A stretch of DNA of 22,134 nt from a virus, in IMG/VR virus record IMGVR_UViG_3300018080_000641, positions 1 to 22,134 of that record; one strand, 5' to 3'. A program made the translations under genes and the position numbers. Within the stretch, counting starts at the first letter, position 1. Every line of letters starts with the position of its first letter. This document shows, one piece after another, positions 1-8,341 of the stretch. A model generated the notes under the pieces. That model was not told the origin of the DNA, did no database searches, and saw nothing but the letters and a program-made list of their open reading frames with translations.

Positions 1-52
1 GTCGCCTTTTGTATCTAAGTTACTAGCGCACCCCTTTTGGCCCTGGGTAGTA

Positions 53-691
53 ATGGCCGACGACTTCCTATTCGACGCCATCCTCGGCGACGGCGACCCG
101 CTCGAATCCGCGGAGATCCCCGCGGCCCGGGCCCACCGCGCCACCGCTCGCCGCCGCCTCCAACGCATCGCCCAACAGGAAGCCCTGGCCGACGTCATCC
201 AGGCCCCGCCGGCACCCGGCGAGACCATCCACGTTTTGAGCGACTCCAAGTTCGACTTCTGGACCTGGGTCCCTGTTATGGTCGACTGGCTCGGCACCGT
301 CGACGCCCTCTATTGCTCAACCTGGACCCTCAGCAGGACGACGGCCGTCGAGCTCGCCGAGCTATGGGACGCCGGTAAGATTGCCGCCGGCCAGGTCTGC
401 TTTCTGACCGGCCTCCATTTCAAGCGACGCGAAACCGCCGTCTACGCCACGCTACTCGACACGATCCGCACCCGCGGCGGCCAATACCGCGCTTTCAGGA
501 ACCACGCGAAGCTCCTGTTGCTCCACAACGAGGCCGCCGGCCACTACCTCACCGTCGAGGGCTCGGCCAACCTCACAGCCAACCCGCGGGCCGAGCAGTA
601 CGCCATAACGCACGACCGCGAGCTCTGGGCCTTCTACCGCGAATGGTTCCACGAAATGGCCGAGCGGATCGCGCCCGAGCCGGAGGGCTGA
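53..691 (+). CDS. PLD-fold (HKD) nuclease-like phage protein
   Basis: A 212-aa protein with one phospholipase-D-type motif: H151-x-K153 followed by G170-S171-A-N173 inside NHAKLLLL...VEGSANLT. The classical Asp after HxK is not at its usual spacing; E160 is the nearest acidic residue. Family knowledge: single-HKD proteins are usually phosphodiesterases or nucleases that act as dimers, and similar proteins occur beside phage terminases. The middle (residues 55-130, with HVLSDSKFDFWTW and CSTWTLSR) looks like the conserved core. It ends 3 nt before the small-terminase candidate, so it is probably cotranscribed with the packaging genes. No good Shine-Dalgarno precedes the ATG. A role in DNA processing or in defence against competing DNA is inference. 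Catalysis is plausible but unproven. Confidence 0.75.
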   Translation: MADDFLFDAILGDGDPLESAEIPAARAHRATARRRLQRIAQQEALADVIQAPPAPGETIHVLSDSKFDFWTWVPVMVDWLGTVDALYCSTWTLSRTTAVELAELWDAGKIAAGQVCFLTGLHFKRRETAVYATLLDTIRTRGGQYRAFRNHAKLLLLHNEAAGHYLTVEGSANLTANPRAEQYAITHDRELWAFYREWFHEMAERIAPEPEG

Positions 692-694
692 CCC

Positions 695-1258
695 GTGGCC
701 AAACGCAAACGCACCACCAAGCCCGCGGCCCGACGCCGGCCGGCCCGCAAGAAAGCCGCCCCAAAACCGCCCCCGATCGGCGAGGCCGTCCTCGGCCGCG
801 TTATCTTGCTTCTGGCGTCGCTCCAAGACCGCGCGGCCGTCGCCGAGGCCTGCCGCTCAAAACTCGAGATCCCCGACGGCCAGGTCGACGCGACCATCGA
901 GGAGGCCCGCCGGCAAATCACTCTCGCCGCCGACTACCACCGCAACCAGGAGCTCGGCCGCGCCATAACCCGCCTAAACGACTGCTACGAGCGCTCCCTC
1001 AAAATCCAGGACGTCAAAACGGCCCTCGCAGCGCAAAAGGAGATCAACAAGCTACTCGACCTCTACCGGCCCACCGACGGCCCCGTCGATCCGGACCGCG
1101 AGACGACGCACGACCAGGCCGTCGACGAGCTCGCCGAAGTCCGCGACCACCTGGCCCCCCTCGGCCTGGCCGACGACGAGACCTCCACCGTCGAGCTCGC
1201 CCGCCTGGCCGTCGCCGCAATCTGCGAACACGATGCCCGCAACAGCGACAAAGCGTAA
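695..1258 (+). CDS. probable terminase small subunit
   Basis: A 187-aa protein starting at GTG with a strong GGAGGG ribosome-binding site at 682-687, 7 nt upstream. The first 28 residues are very rich in Lys, Arg, Pro and Ala, as expected for DNA contact. Residues about 30-75 could form a helix-turn-helix-like helical domain (EAVLGRVILLLASLQDR, then DGQVDATIEEARRQ). Residues 80-130 are strongly helical and could oligomerise. No recognisable family signature was seen. The call rests on position: immediately before, and overlapping by 26 nt, the large terminase, where small terminases normally lie. An alternative is another packaging accessory protein. Confidence 0.55.
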   Translation: MAKRKRTTKPAARRRPARKKAAPKPPPIGEAVLGRVILLLASLQDRAAVAEACRSKLEIPDGQVDATIEEARRQITLAADYHRNQELGRAITRLNDCYERSLKIQDVKTALAAQKEINKLLDLYRPTDGPVDPDRETTHDQAVDELAEVRDHLAPLGLADDETSTVELARLAVAAICEHDARNSDKA

Positions 1259-3299
1259 ACCGCGCAAGAAGCGAACCGCCGCCGGCTACCAGCGCGAGCG
1301 CCTCCGCAAGCGCCAGTACGCCGCCCGCCGATCCCACATCGGCCGCGACATCGGCAAGCTACCGCCCGTAGCCGATCCGGCCCGCAAGCGAGCCTGCCGC
1401 TGGGATTTTCGGGCCTTTTGCGAGACCTACTTTCCGGAAGTCTTTTGCCTCGAATGGAGCGAGGGGCACATCGAGGCCATCGAGCGTATCGAGGCCGCAG
1501 TCCTCGACGGCGGCCTGTTTGCGCTGGCCATGCCTCGCGCGTCCGGCAAAACATGCCTCTGCGAGGCCGCCGTCCTCTGGGCCGTCCTCTACGGCCACCA
1601 CCGCTACGTCGTCATCATCGCCAGCGACAAGGACGCGGCGGCAGAGCTCCTAAAGAGCATCAAGAACGAGCTCGAAGGAAACGACACGCTGGCCGCCGAC
1701 TTCCCCGAGGTCTGCTACCCGATCCGCGAAATCGACGGCATAGCCCACCGATGCAAGGGCCAGCTCTACCAGGGCCAGAGAACCCGGATCGGCTGGAAAA
1801 CCCAGGAATGTATCCTGCCGACCATCCCCGGCAGCCCCGCATCCGGCGCCCTTGTCCAGGTCCGCGGAATCACCGGCCGCATCCGTGGCATGAAAAACGG
1901 GACCGACCGGCCCTCCCTCGTCATCGTCGACGACCCGCAGACCGACGGCTCGGCCGTCAGCCCGGCCCAATGCACCCGCCGCGAGCGGACCCTGGCCGGC
2001 GCCGTGCTCGGCCTGGCCGGCCCCGGCAAAAAGATCGCCGGCCTTATGCCATGTACCGTCATCGCCCGCGACGACATGGCCGACCGCATCCTAAACCCGT
2101 CCATCCACCCGGAATGGCATGGCCTCCGGACCAAGCTACTCTATGGTTTTCCAACGCGCCAGGATCTTTGGGAGAAATACGCCGAGCTCCGAGCCGAGGG
2201 CCTCCGCGCCGGCGTCGGCCTGAAACGGGCCACCGCTTTCTACCGTCGCAACCGGCGCGAAATGGACCGCGGAGCCAAGCCGGCCTGGCCGGCCCGCTTT
2301 AATGACGACGAGCTCTCCGCCGTTCAGTACGCCATGAACCTGTATCTGCAGGACCGGCACGCTTTCGCGGCGGAATACCAGAACGATCCATTGCAGGACG
2401 AGGCCGCCGAGGGCCTCATGAGCGCGGAGGAAATCGCCGCCAAACAGCTCAACTACCGCCGCCGCGAGATCCCCACCAATTGCACGCACCTGACCGCCTA
2501 CATTGACGTCCACGACGCGCTGCTTTGCTACGTCGTCAGGGCCTGGGAGCCGGACTTTACCGGCTACGTCGTCGACTACGGCGCGGAGCCCGACCAGAAG
2601 AAGGCCTATTACCTACTCCGGACCGCAAAACCGACCCTGGCCGACGCCGCCCCCAAGGGCAGCAAAGCCGCGGCCGCGGCCATCTACGCCGGCCTCGAGC
2701 GTCTCGTCGACCGCCTCCTGGCCACGCCCTGGAGACGACGCGACGGCGCCGGCCTGCAAATCGGCCGCCTCTTGATCGACTCCGGCTACCAGGCCAAGAC
2801 CATAAACCGCTTTTGCCGCGACCGCCGAAGCGCAATCATTATGCCGTCAAAGGGGCTCCCGCTCGGTCCCGCCCAGAAGCCCTTTTCAGAGTACGAGCGC
2901 CGCCCCGGCGAGCTCTACGGCGACCATTGGCGGATTGTCACGCCCCGCGGCCGCGGCGAGCTCCGGCACATGCAAATCGACGTCAACCACTGGAAGAGCC
3001 AAGCTCACGCCGCCTTTATGACGCCCGCCGGCGAGCCCGGCGCCTCCTTCTTGTGGAAGTCCGACAAGCACCAGCTTTTCGGGGACCACTACCGCGCCGA
3101 AAGCCCGACACGCACGGAGGGCCGCGGCCGCGTCGTCGACGTCTGGCAACTGCCGCCGTCGAAGCCCGACAACCACCTTTTCGACTGCGACGTCGGCGCC
3201 CGCGCCGCGGCCTCTACGCTTGGCGTCGCCCTGCCGTCCGACCGCCTGCCGCAAAAGCCCCAGAGGCAACGCAGACGCCAGGCCGTCAAATACCTTTAG
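1233..3299 (+). CDS. terL: terminase large subunit (packaging ATPase and nuclease)
   Basis: A 688-aa motor protein that pumps DNA into the prohead and cuts the concatemer. The N-terminal ATPase shows a Walker A-like loop MPRASGKT at residues 100-107 and a Walker B strand SLVIVDDPQ at 228-236. Between them is the GITGRIRGMKNG segment typical of terminases. The C-terminal RNase H-like nuclease is marked by TAYIDVHD (D425), GRLLIDSGYQ (D516) and HLFDCDVGARAAAS (about 648-661), giving the usual acidic cluster. The length is within the usual large-terminase range or slightly above it. The first 40 residues are basic. The start overlaps the preceding gene by 26 nt and has no clear Shine-Dalgarno, suggesting translational coupling. 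Confidence 0.93.
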   Translation: MPATATKRKPRKKRTAAGYQRERLRKRQYAARRSHIGRDIGKLPPVADPARKRACRWDFRAFCETYFPEVFCLEWSEGHIEAIERIEAAVLDGGLFALAMPRASGKTCLCEAAVLWAVLYGHHRYVVIIASDKDAAAELLKSIKNELEGNDTLAADFPEVCYPIREIDGIAHRCKGQLYQGQRTRIGWKTQECILPTIPGSPASGALVQVRGITGRIRGMKNGTDRPSLVIVDDPQTDGSAVSPAQCTRRERTLAGAVLGLAGPGKKIAGLMPCTVIARDDMADRILNPSIHPEWHGLRTKLLYGFPTRQDLWEKYAELRAEGLRAGVGLKRATAFYRRNRREMDRGAKPAWPARFNDDELSAVQYAMNLYLQDRHAFAAEYQNDPLQDEAAEGLMSAEEIAAKQLNYRRREIPTNCTHLTAYIDVHDALLCYVVRAWEPDFTGYVVDYGAEPDQKKAYYLLRTAKPTLADAAPKGSKAAAAAIYAGLERLVDRLLATPWRRRDGAGLQIGRLLIDSGYQAKTINRFCRDRRSAIIMPSKGLPLGPAQKPFSEYERRPGELYGDHWRIVTPRGRGELRHMQIDVNHWKSQAHAAFMTPAGEPGASFLWKSDKHQLFGDHYRAESPTRTEGRGRVVDVWQLPPSKPDNHLFDCDVGARAAASTLGVALPSDRLPQKPQRQRRRQAVKYL

Positions 3300-3311
3300 G
3301 AAGGGAAGCCC

Positions 3312-3608
3312 ATGGCCAAGAAAGCCCCCCGCCGCCGGCCTGGCCGGCCAGAGAACGCCACCCAGGTCGACCGCGTCCACGTCCACGAGCTCCGCGCCCA
3401 GTGCCCGCGATGCCACAGCACCAAGCGGACGCCCTACCGCCACGTCACGACCATACACCACGGCGGCACGATCGACGACCGCCCCTACACCCACGTCGAG
3501 AAGAAACGGGCCCAGTGTGCCGACTGCGGCCAACACCTTATGGTCTCCGTCTACCTGTTCGAGCCGGCCGAGGACCAGCTCGGCCTCGACGAGGAGCCGG
3601 CAAATTAA
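3312..3608 (+). CDS. small zinc-ribbon protein
   Basis: A 98-aa protein with two Cys pairs, CPRCHSTKR and CADCGQH, about 38 residues apart, consistent with a single zinc ribbon. The N-terminus is basic (KKAPRRRPGRPEN) and the C-terminal 25 residues are acidic. A good purine-rich ribosome-binding site (AGGAAGGG at 3298-3305) precedes the ATG, and the gene begins 12 nt after the large terminase. Its place between the terminase and the terminator at 3703-3746 suggests a packaging or transcription-related helper, but no family was recognised. The zinc site is read from sequence; the function is unknown. Confidence 0.75.
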   Translation: MAKKAPRRRPGRPENATQVDRVHVHELRAQCPRCHSTKRTPYRHVTTIHHGGTIDDRPYTHVEKKRAQCADCGQHLMVSVYLFEPAEDQLGLDEEPAN

Positions 3609-3762
3609 ATACCAGAATGCTATTTATTCCGTCCTGCCGGCCTAAGAAAAGGCCGCCGGACCGCTTACAGTGAAGGAAAGCGCGGGGACGCTTTACTTCC
3701 CCAAAGGCCGTGCGGGGCCGCACACTCCGCGCGGCCTTTGTTTTTTGGAGCAGCTCGCCGCC
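3609..3762 (+). other. intergenic segment with three consecutive hairpins
   Basis: A 154-nt gap inside an otherwise tightly packed gene set. It holds three inverted repeats in a row: CGGCCT/AGGCCG (3638-3655, loop AAGAAA), AAAGCG/CGCTTT (3677-3694, loop CGGGGA) and the long terminator hairpin at 3703-3739. No gene is evident; a GTG-initiated frame runs through it into gpW but would have to be read through all the hairpins. Confidence 0.6.
3703..3746 (+). terminator. strong intrinsic terminator between packaging and head genes
   Basis: The arms AAAGGCCGTGCGG (3703-3715) and CCGCGCGGCCTTT (3727-3739) pair over 13 bp with a single G.U, around an 11-nt loop. A GTTTTTT tract follows at 3740-3746. 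This is a textbook Rho-independent terminator shape on the plus strand, placed 16 nt before the gpW start codon. Confidence 0.85.
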
Positions 3763-3966
3763 ATGTCCGACCCGATCGCCGCCGAAATCGCCGCCCTCGA
3801 GGCCATCCGCGGCCGCGGCGTGCAGACGGTCGCCGTCGACGGCGTCCAGACGACCTACTTCAGCCCCGAGCAGATCGACCGCCGGCTCCGCGAGCTCCGC
3901 GCCCACCAGAATCCCCGCCGCCGCCCCCGCGTGTCCTCGCTCGCCGGCACCCTCAAAAACTTCTGA
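3763..3966 (+). CDS. W: head-tail joining protein, gpW family
   Basis: A 67-aa protein, almost exactly the length of lambda gpW (68 aa). It shares the pattern of an N-terminal helix (DPIAAEIAALEAIRGRG), a short beta segment with the charged turn QTVAVDGVQTTYF, a second helix (SPEQIDRRLRELRAH) and a basic tail. Lambda gpW sits in the portal-connector region and lets the tail attach. As in lambda, the gene lies between the large terminase and the portal. The ATG at 3763 is preferred over an upstream GTG at 3670 because it restores the family length and follows GGAG at 3747-3750. It ends 2 nt before the portal start. Confidence 0.85.
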   Translation: MSDPIAAEIAALEAIRGRGVQTVAVDGVQTTYFSPEQIDRRLRELRAHQNPRRRPRVSSLAGTLKNF

Positions 3967-3968
3967 CC

Positions 3969-5462
3969 ATGCCCGCAATCGTCGCCGCCGCCCGATCCGC
4001 CGCCCGTCGCCTCTACCAGGCCGCCATCGGCCCCACTCGCTTCGGCTACGACGCCGTCGAGGAGAAGGGGCAGCGCCGCCCGCCCCGCGTCCGCCAGCAG
4101 GCCGAGGACGACGAGCTCACCGCGAGCCAACGCGGCAAGTTCACCGCCACCGTCCGCGATCTGCCGCGAAACTACGCAATCGCCGCCTGGATGATCCGAA
4201 AGCACCTCGACTATTGCGCTACTTTCGGATTCCAGGCCCGCACCAAGAACGCCCGATTCAACCGCCAGCTCGAGACCTACATCGACGCCGCCTCCCAGCC
4301 GGCCCGCTTCGACGTCGCCCAGCGCCACCGCCTGGCCCGTTTCTTGCGCATCGCCGAGGCCCGCCGGACCCTGGAAGGCGACTATTTCCTCCTCAAGCTC
4401 GCCACGGGCCACGTCCAGGGCATCGAGGGCGACCGCATCCGCACCCCCTGGGGCAGCCTCCCGGGCGGCCTGAAGCCCGAGGACCTCACCCACGGCGTCC
4501 GCACCGGCCCGGGCGGCCGCGCCACCGCCTACGCCCTCTGCAACCGGACCAGCGGCGGCGGCTTCCAGTTCTCTCGCATGATCCCCGCCCGTCACATCTA
4601 CCAGCACGCCTACTTTGATCGGACCGACCAGGTCCGCGGTGTGGGCCTCGTCGCGCCGGGCGTCAACACCTTGCAAGACACCTACGAGGGCATCAGCTAC
4701 GCGCTGGCAAAGGCCAAGGTGACGCAGCTATTCGGAATCAAGATCCAACGCGCCGCCGACGACGCCATGGGCGACGTCACCGGCGGCATTGACGCCGACG
4801 GCAAGGAGGACCGCAGCGACTACACCGTCGACTTCGGCCGCGGGCCCTTCCAGCTCGACCTCGACCCGGGCGACGACGCCGACTTCCTCGAGTCAAAGCA
4901 GCCCTCCGCCGAGTTCCGCGCCTTTACTATGAGCTCGATAGCCATCGCGCTCAAATCGGTTGACATCCCCTATTCGTTCTATGACGAATCCTTCACAAAT
5001 TACGCCGGCAACCGCCAGGCCTGGCTCTTGTACGACCAGGGGGCCGACGCGAAACGCGCCGACAACCGCGAGCTCCTGGACGATTGGGTCCGCTGGCGCC
5101 TCCGCCTGGCCGTGCTCGACGGCGAGCTCACGATCCCCAAGAGCGTCGGCACGGTCGACGACATCGCCTTCGAGTGGATCGCCCGGGGCATCCCCTGGAT
5201 TGACCCGCTAAAGGAAATCAAGGCCGACGCCGAGGCCGTCAAACTGGGCGTCACCAGCCGCCGCCGGATCTGCAAGCGCTCCGGCGTCGATTGGTTCGAC
5301 ATCCTCGGCGAGCTCGAAGAGGAGGAGCGCGAGCTCCGCGAGCGCCGGCCGACGATGCCGGCCGAGGCCCCGCCGGAGCCCGGCGAGGAGCTCGCCACCC
5401 TGGCCGAGCGCGTCGACGACCTGGCCGAACTGATAGAGGAGTCCCTCCGCCATGCCGCGTGA
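3969..5462 (+). CDS. B: portal protein (lambda gpB family)
   Basis: A 497-aa protein, close to lambda-type portals. The portal is a dodecameric ring at one vertex of the head through which DNA passes. Features seen: a basic N-terminus, a core with TVRDLPRNYAIAAWMIRK, RIAEARRTLEGDYFLLK and IPARHIYQHAYFDRTDQVRGVG, then the helical VNTLQDTYEGISYALAKAKV. The last 70 residues are acidic and coiled-coil-like (ELEEEERELRERR). I chose the ATG at 3969, 2 nt after gpW, because upstream in-frame sequence overlaps the gpW gene and the terminator. Its stop overlaps the next gene by 11 nt. Neighbours and sequence style agree on the call. Confidence 0.9.
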   Translation: MPAIVAAARSAARRLYQAAIGPTRFGYDAVEEKGQRRPPRVRQQAEDDELTASQRGKFTATVRDLPRNYAIAAWMIRKHLDYCATFGFQARTKNARFNRQLETYIDAASQPARFDVAQRHRLARFLRIAEARRTLEGDYFLLKLATGHVQGIEGDRIRTPWGSLPGGLKPEDLTHGVRTGPGGRATAYALCNRTSGGGFQFSRMIPARHIYQHAYFDRTDQVRGVGLVAPGVNTLQDTYEGISYALAKAKVTQLFGIKIQRAADDAMGDVTGGIDADGKEDRSDYTVDFGRGPFQLDLDPGDDADFLESKQPSAEFRAFTMSSIAIALKSVDIPYSFYDESFTNYAGNRQAWLLYDQGADAKRADNRELLDDWVRWRLRLAVLDGELTIPKSVGTVDDIAFEWIARGIPWIDPLKEIKADAEAVKLGVTSRRRICKRSGVDWFDILGELEEEERELRERRPTMPAEAPPEPGEELATLAERVDDLAELIEESLRHAA

Positions 5463-6765
5463 TGCAGCCACAATCCTCCGCACGTCGCCCACCCGCTTCC
5501 GCGCCCCCGTGGCCCGCGGCGCCGGCCGCGTCGACCCGACCGGCGGCCGCTTCGGCGCCGGCATCATCCGCGACGTCGCCATCGTCACCCGCGGCGAGGC
5601 CCTCGGCCATGGTCTATGGATCGACCGGGCCTTTCTGCGACAAGTCAAAGCCGCCGTCAACGAAACGGCCCCGGCCGGCGTCAAGGCCCGCTTCACGCAC
5701 CCGGGCCTATCGAGCGACGGCCTCGGCCGCTTCCTCGGCCGCTTCCACGACGCCAAGATTAAAGCCGACGTCGTCCGCGGCGACCTCCACCTGGCCCGCA
5801 GTGCCCACGACACGCCCGACGGCGACCTGGCCGCCTACGTCATGGGCCTGGCCCAGGAAGACCCCAAGGCCTTCGGCGAGTCTATCAGCTTCTACCGCGA
5901 CGTCGAGGCCGAGGACGATTTCCTCCTGGAACACGGCGCCGCGGCCGTCGAGTCCGACGACGACGCCGAGCCCGACCACATCGACACGGCCGGCTTCGAG
6001 TCGCCCGACGAACAGAACACCGAGAACTACCCCCACGCCCGCCTGGCCGAGCTCTGCGCGTGCGATAGCGTCGACGAGCCGGCCGCCAATCCCGGTGGGC
6101 TCTTCTACCGCGAGCAGGAGATCGCCCAGGAGGCCGACGCCCTGGCCTCCTACGCCCTCGGCCTCTCCGCCGAGGCCCCCGAACTCGTCACCCTCTCCGT
6201 CGACGCCGAGCGCGTCGCCGGCTTTGTTTCACGTTTCCTCGAATCAAACAATCTGGAGCTCGTACCCATGACCAAGCCAACCAAGGCCCCGACCGACGAT
6301 AAGGCCCTCGCCGCCAACGCGACCGACCCGGAGCCCGTCGAGGACCTCGCCACCGCCGCCACGCCGACCGATGCGGAGCCCGTCGAGGAGCTCGCCGCCG
6401 CCGCCGCCGAGACGCCGACCGAGCCGGCCGAGCCGGAGCCGGCCGAGGCCCTGGCCGCCACCGACGCCCGCGCCGAGTGCGCCCGCTTTCTGGAGGCCTT
6501 TGGCGACGCCGGCGGCAAGTGGTACGCCGAGGGGCTCAGCTTCGAGGACGCGCAGGCAAAGCACGTTGCCCAGCTCAATGCCCGTCTGGCCGACGCCGAG
6601 CGGCGCCTGGCCGCCGTCGACCGCGGCGAGACCGAGCCGGCCGACTTCCAGGCCGAAGAGAGCGACGAGCAAAAGGCCGCCGCCCAGGCCGCCGGCATCG
6701 TCGGCGACAAGCTCGCCCCGCTGGCCGCCAAGAACGCCGCCGCCATGGCCCGCGGCCGCAACTGA
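5452..6765 (+). CDS. prohead maturation protease with C-terminal scaffold region
   Basis: A 437-aa protein. The N-terminal half fits an HK97/S78-like prohead protease: ARFTHPGL gives a candidate catalytic His (H83), then LGRFLGRFHDAKI, VVRGDLHLA, and VMGLAQEDPKAFGESISFY with candidate Ser (S144 or S146). The later segment LCACDSVDEPAANPGGLF resembles one found in such proteases. Residues about 275-345 are a low-complexity Ala/Glu/Pro/Thr linker and about 345-437 are helical, as in scaffolds. Family knowledge: the protease trims scaffold and capsid precursors inside the prohead. The ATG follows AGAGGAG at 5435-5441. The catalytic assignment is by pattern only, and the third triad residue was not identified. 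Confidence 0.78.
   Translation: MPRDAATILRTSPTRFRAPVARGAGRVDPTGGRFGAGIIRDVAIVTRGEALGHGLWIDRAFLRQVKAAVNETAPAGVKARFTHPGLSSDGLGRFLGRFHDAKIKADVVRGDLHLARSAHDTPDGDLAAYVMGLAQEDPKAFGESISFYRDVEAEDDFLLEHGAAAVESDDDAEPDHIDTAGFESPDEQNTENYPHARLAELCACDSVDEPAANPGGLFYREQEIAQEADALASYALGLSAEAPELVTLSVDAERVAGFVSRFLESNNLELVPMTKPTKAPTDDKALAANATDPEPVEDLATAATPTDAEPVEELAAAAAETPTEPAEPEPAEALAATDARAECARFLEAFGDAGGKWYAEGLSFEDAQAKHVAQLNARLADAERRLAAVDRGETEPADFQAEESDEQKAAAQAAGIVGDKLAPLAAKNAAAMARGRN
6268..6765 (+). CDS. probable nested scaffold (internal in-frame start)
   Basis: An ATG at codon 273 of the protease gene is preceded by GGAG at 6255-6258 with 9-nt spacing, a credible internal ribosome-binding site. Translation from it would give a 165-aa acidic, Ala/Glu/Pro-rich and then helical protein starting MTKPTKAPTDDKAL, with no protease residues. 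Lambda makes its scaffold Nu3 the same way from within gene C, and the position just before the capsid gene is the same. The internal start is inferred from sequence. Confidence 0.55.
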   Translation: MTKPTKAPTDDKALAANATDPEPVEDLATAATPTDAEPVEELAAAAAETPTEPAEPEPAEALAATDARAECARFLEAFGDAGGKWYAEGLSFEDAQAKHVAQLNARLADAERRLAAVDRGETEPADFQAEESDEQKAAAQAAGIVGDKLAPLAAKNAAAMARGRN

Positions 6766-6821
6766 CCCGACCATCGCCCCCGCCTTACCTCACCTGACCG
6801 AAAACGCAAAGGAAACCCGCA

Positions 6822-7763
6822 ATGTCTATGCCCACCTTGCTCGACGTCGTCCGCCGCAACGGCACCGACGACGCCGTCGGCCTGATCGAAGAGGCCTCGA
6901 AAGCGACCCCCGAGGTCGCCCTCGGCGGCGCCCGGTCCATCACCGGCCTCAACTACCGGGCCCGCGTGAGGACCGCCGTCCCCACCGTGAACTTCCGCAG
7001 CTCCGGAGAAGGAACGGCGGTCGACCACAGCACCTACGAACAACGCTTGTTCGAGTGCTACCTGCTCAACCCGCAATTCGAGGTCGACAAGGCCGACGCC
7101 GACGCGGCCGAGGACGGCGCCGGCGCCTACCTGGCCGAGGAGGCCCTCGGAATCATGGAGGGCGCATTCCAGGCCCTCGGCACCGCGTTTTTCTACGGGC
7201 AAAACGCGACGGTCGGCAAGGGGGCCAAGAGCTTCCCCGGCCTGTTGGACCAGTACGACGCCGACAACATGACCGTCGACGCCGGCGGCACGACCGACGA
7301 CGTCGCAAGCTCTGTTTGGTTCGTCCGCTGGCACCCCCAGGGAACCCGCTGGCTCCTGGGGCTCGGCGGCAAGGCCGAGGTGACCGACCCGGAGGCCGTC
7401 CGCCTCATCGACACCAACAGCAACCCCTACACGGGCTATCGGCAAGAACTCTACCTCCGGCCCGGCCTCCAGGTGGGCCACCTGAAGAGCGTCGCGCGGA
7501 TCAAGAAATTGACCACCGACAACGGAAAGGGCCTCACCGACGCCCTCATCGACTCGGCCATGGCCCTCTTCCCGGCCGGCAAGCCGCCCACGGTCGCCTA
7601 CATGTCCACGCGGAGCCGCAAGCAGTGGAAGAACAGCCGGACGGCGACCACGCCCACCGGCGCGCCGGCCCCCTGGCCCGACATCATCGACGGCCCCGAG
7701 GGACCGATCCCGGTGAAGGTTACCGACTCGATCCTCAACACGGAAAAGCTCGCCCTCGTCTGA
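6822..7763 (+). CDS. major capsid protein (HK97-like fold)
   Basis: A 313-aa protein directly after the protease/scaffold gene, with a good AAAGGAAA ribosome-binding site at 6808-6814. Recognisable stretches include SITGLNYRARVRTAVPTVNF, an acidic helix EEALGIMEGAFQALGTAFFYG, the loop GAKSFPGLLDQYDA and the ending IPVKVTDSILNTEKLALV. These are typical of a group of HK97-fold coat proteins of about 300-340 aa. It would form the icosahedral shell. No long N-terminal delta domain is present, which agrees with a separately made scaffold. The call is confident from neighbours and style, though the exact capsid family is not. Confidence 0.85.
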   Translation: MSMPTLLDVVRRNGTDDAVGLIEEASKATPEVALGGARSITGLNYRARVRTAVPTVNFRSSGEGTAVDHSTYEQRLFECYLLNPQFEVDKADADAAEDGAGAYLAEEALGIMEGAFQALGTAFFYGQNATVGKGAKSFPGLLDQYDADNMTVDAGGTTDDVASSVWFVRWHPQGTRWLLGLGGKAEVTDPEAVRLIDTNSNPYTGYRQELYLRPGLQVGHLKSVARIKKLTTDNGKGLTDALIDSAMALFPAGKPPTVAYMSTRSRKQWKNSRTATTPTGAPAPWPDIIDGPEGPIPVKVTDSILNTEKLALV

Positions 7764-7838
7764 CCCCGGGCAGGCCGACAAAACCCCCGCGCATCAGTCA
7801 CCAAACCACCAAACAACTCCCAAAACGGAACCCAAACC

Positions 7839-8258
7839 ATGGACCGCACGCAACACGGCGTCCGCGACGCCTCGCTCGTCAAGACCAAGGCCCTCCCGGC
7901 CGCCGGCGCCGCCGCGTCGACCGACGGAATCGACACCGGCGCCCGCACCGGCCGCGGCGCCGCGCTGGAAGACGTCGAATACCGCGTCAGCATCCCGGCC
8001 ACGCCGAGCCTCGTCGAGGATAAGACGATCATCGTCGACATCCAGACCGACAACGACGTCGCCTTCGGCAGCGCGACCACGCTCATCGACAACGCCATCA
8101 CGGTGACCGGGGCCGCCCAGGCCGCCGGCGGCGCCGCCGCCGAGTACCGCTTCCGGCTCCCCAGCGACGCCGAGCGCTACCTCCGCGCCACGGCCACCGT
8201 GCTCGCCGCGGGCGGCGACAACACGGGCGTCGACTTCACGCTCGAAGCCCTCTTTTGA
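7839..8258 (+). CDS. putative capsid decoration or cement protein (Bbp16-like)
   Basis: A 139-aa protein following the major capsid gene after a 75-nt A/C-rich, apparently unstructured leader with only a weak ribosome-binding site. The sequence is beta-rich: GIDTGARTGRGAAL, YRVSIPATPSLVEDKTIIVDIQTD, RFRLPSDAERYLRATATVLA, DFTLEALF. This resembles the jelly-roll-like decoration proteins typified by Bbp16 of Bordetella phage BPP-1. The location right after the coat gene is where decoration proteins are usually found. Function is inferred from pattern and position, and a head-completion role is an alternative. Confidence 0.55.
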   Translation: MDRTQHGVRDASLVKTKALPAAGAAASTDGIDTGARTGRGAALEDVEYRVSIPATPSLVEDKTIIVDIQTDNDVAFGSATTLIDNAITVTGAAQAAGGAAAEYRFRLPSDAERYLRATATVLAAGGDNTGVDFTLEALF

Positions 8259-8290
8259 TGACGCCCGCCACCGCCGGCCGAACCTGACCC

Positions 8291-8318
8291 GGGGCCCGGG
8301 GCCACGCGCCCCGGCCCC
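8291..8318 (+). other. very stable GC hairpin after the capsid genes
   Basis: The arms GGGGCCCGGGGC (8291-8302) and GCCCCGGCCCC (8308-8318) pair with one bulged C around a 5-nt loop. No T-tract follows, so it is not a classical terminator. It may stabilise the upstream capsid message or attenuate downstream expression. Confidence 0.45.
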
Positions 8319-8341
8319 CAATCCCTTGCCAGCCTGAGACC

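Noticed and set aside
3670-3762. Upstream GTG start for the gpW gene
   Set aside because: It would translate through the terminator hairpin and make the protein much longer than the family.
6150-7781. Long minus-strand open frame across the protease and capsid genes
   Set aside because: It is antisense to genes with clear family patterns. Long open antisense frames are expected in GC-rich DNA with C-ended codons.
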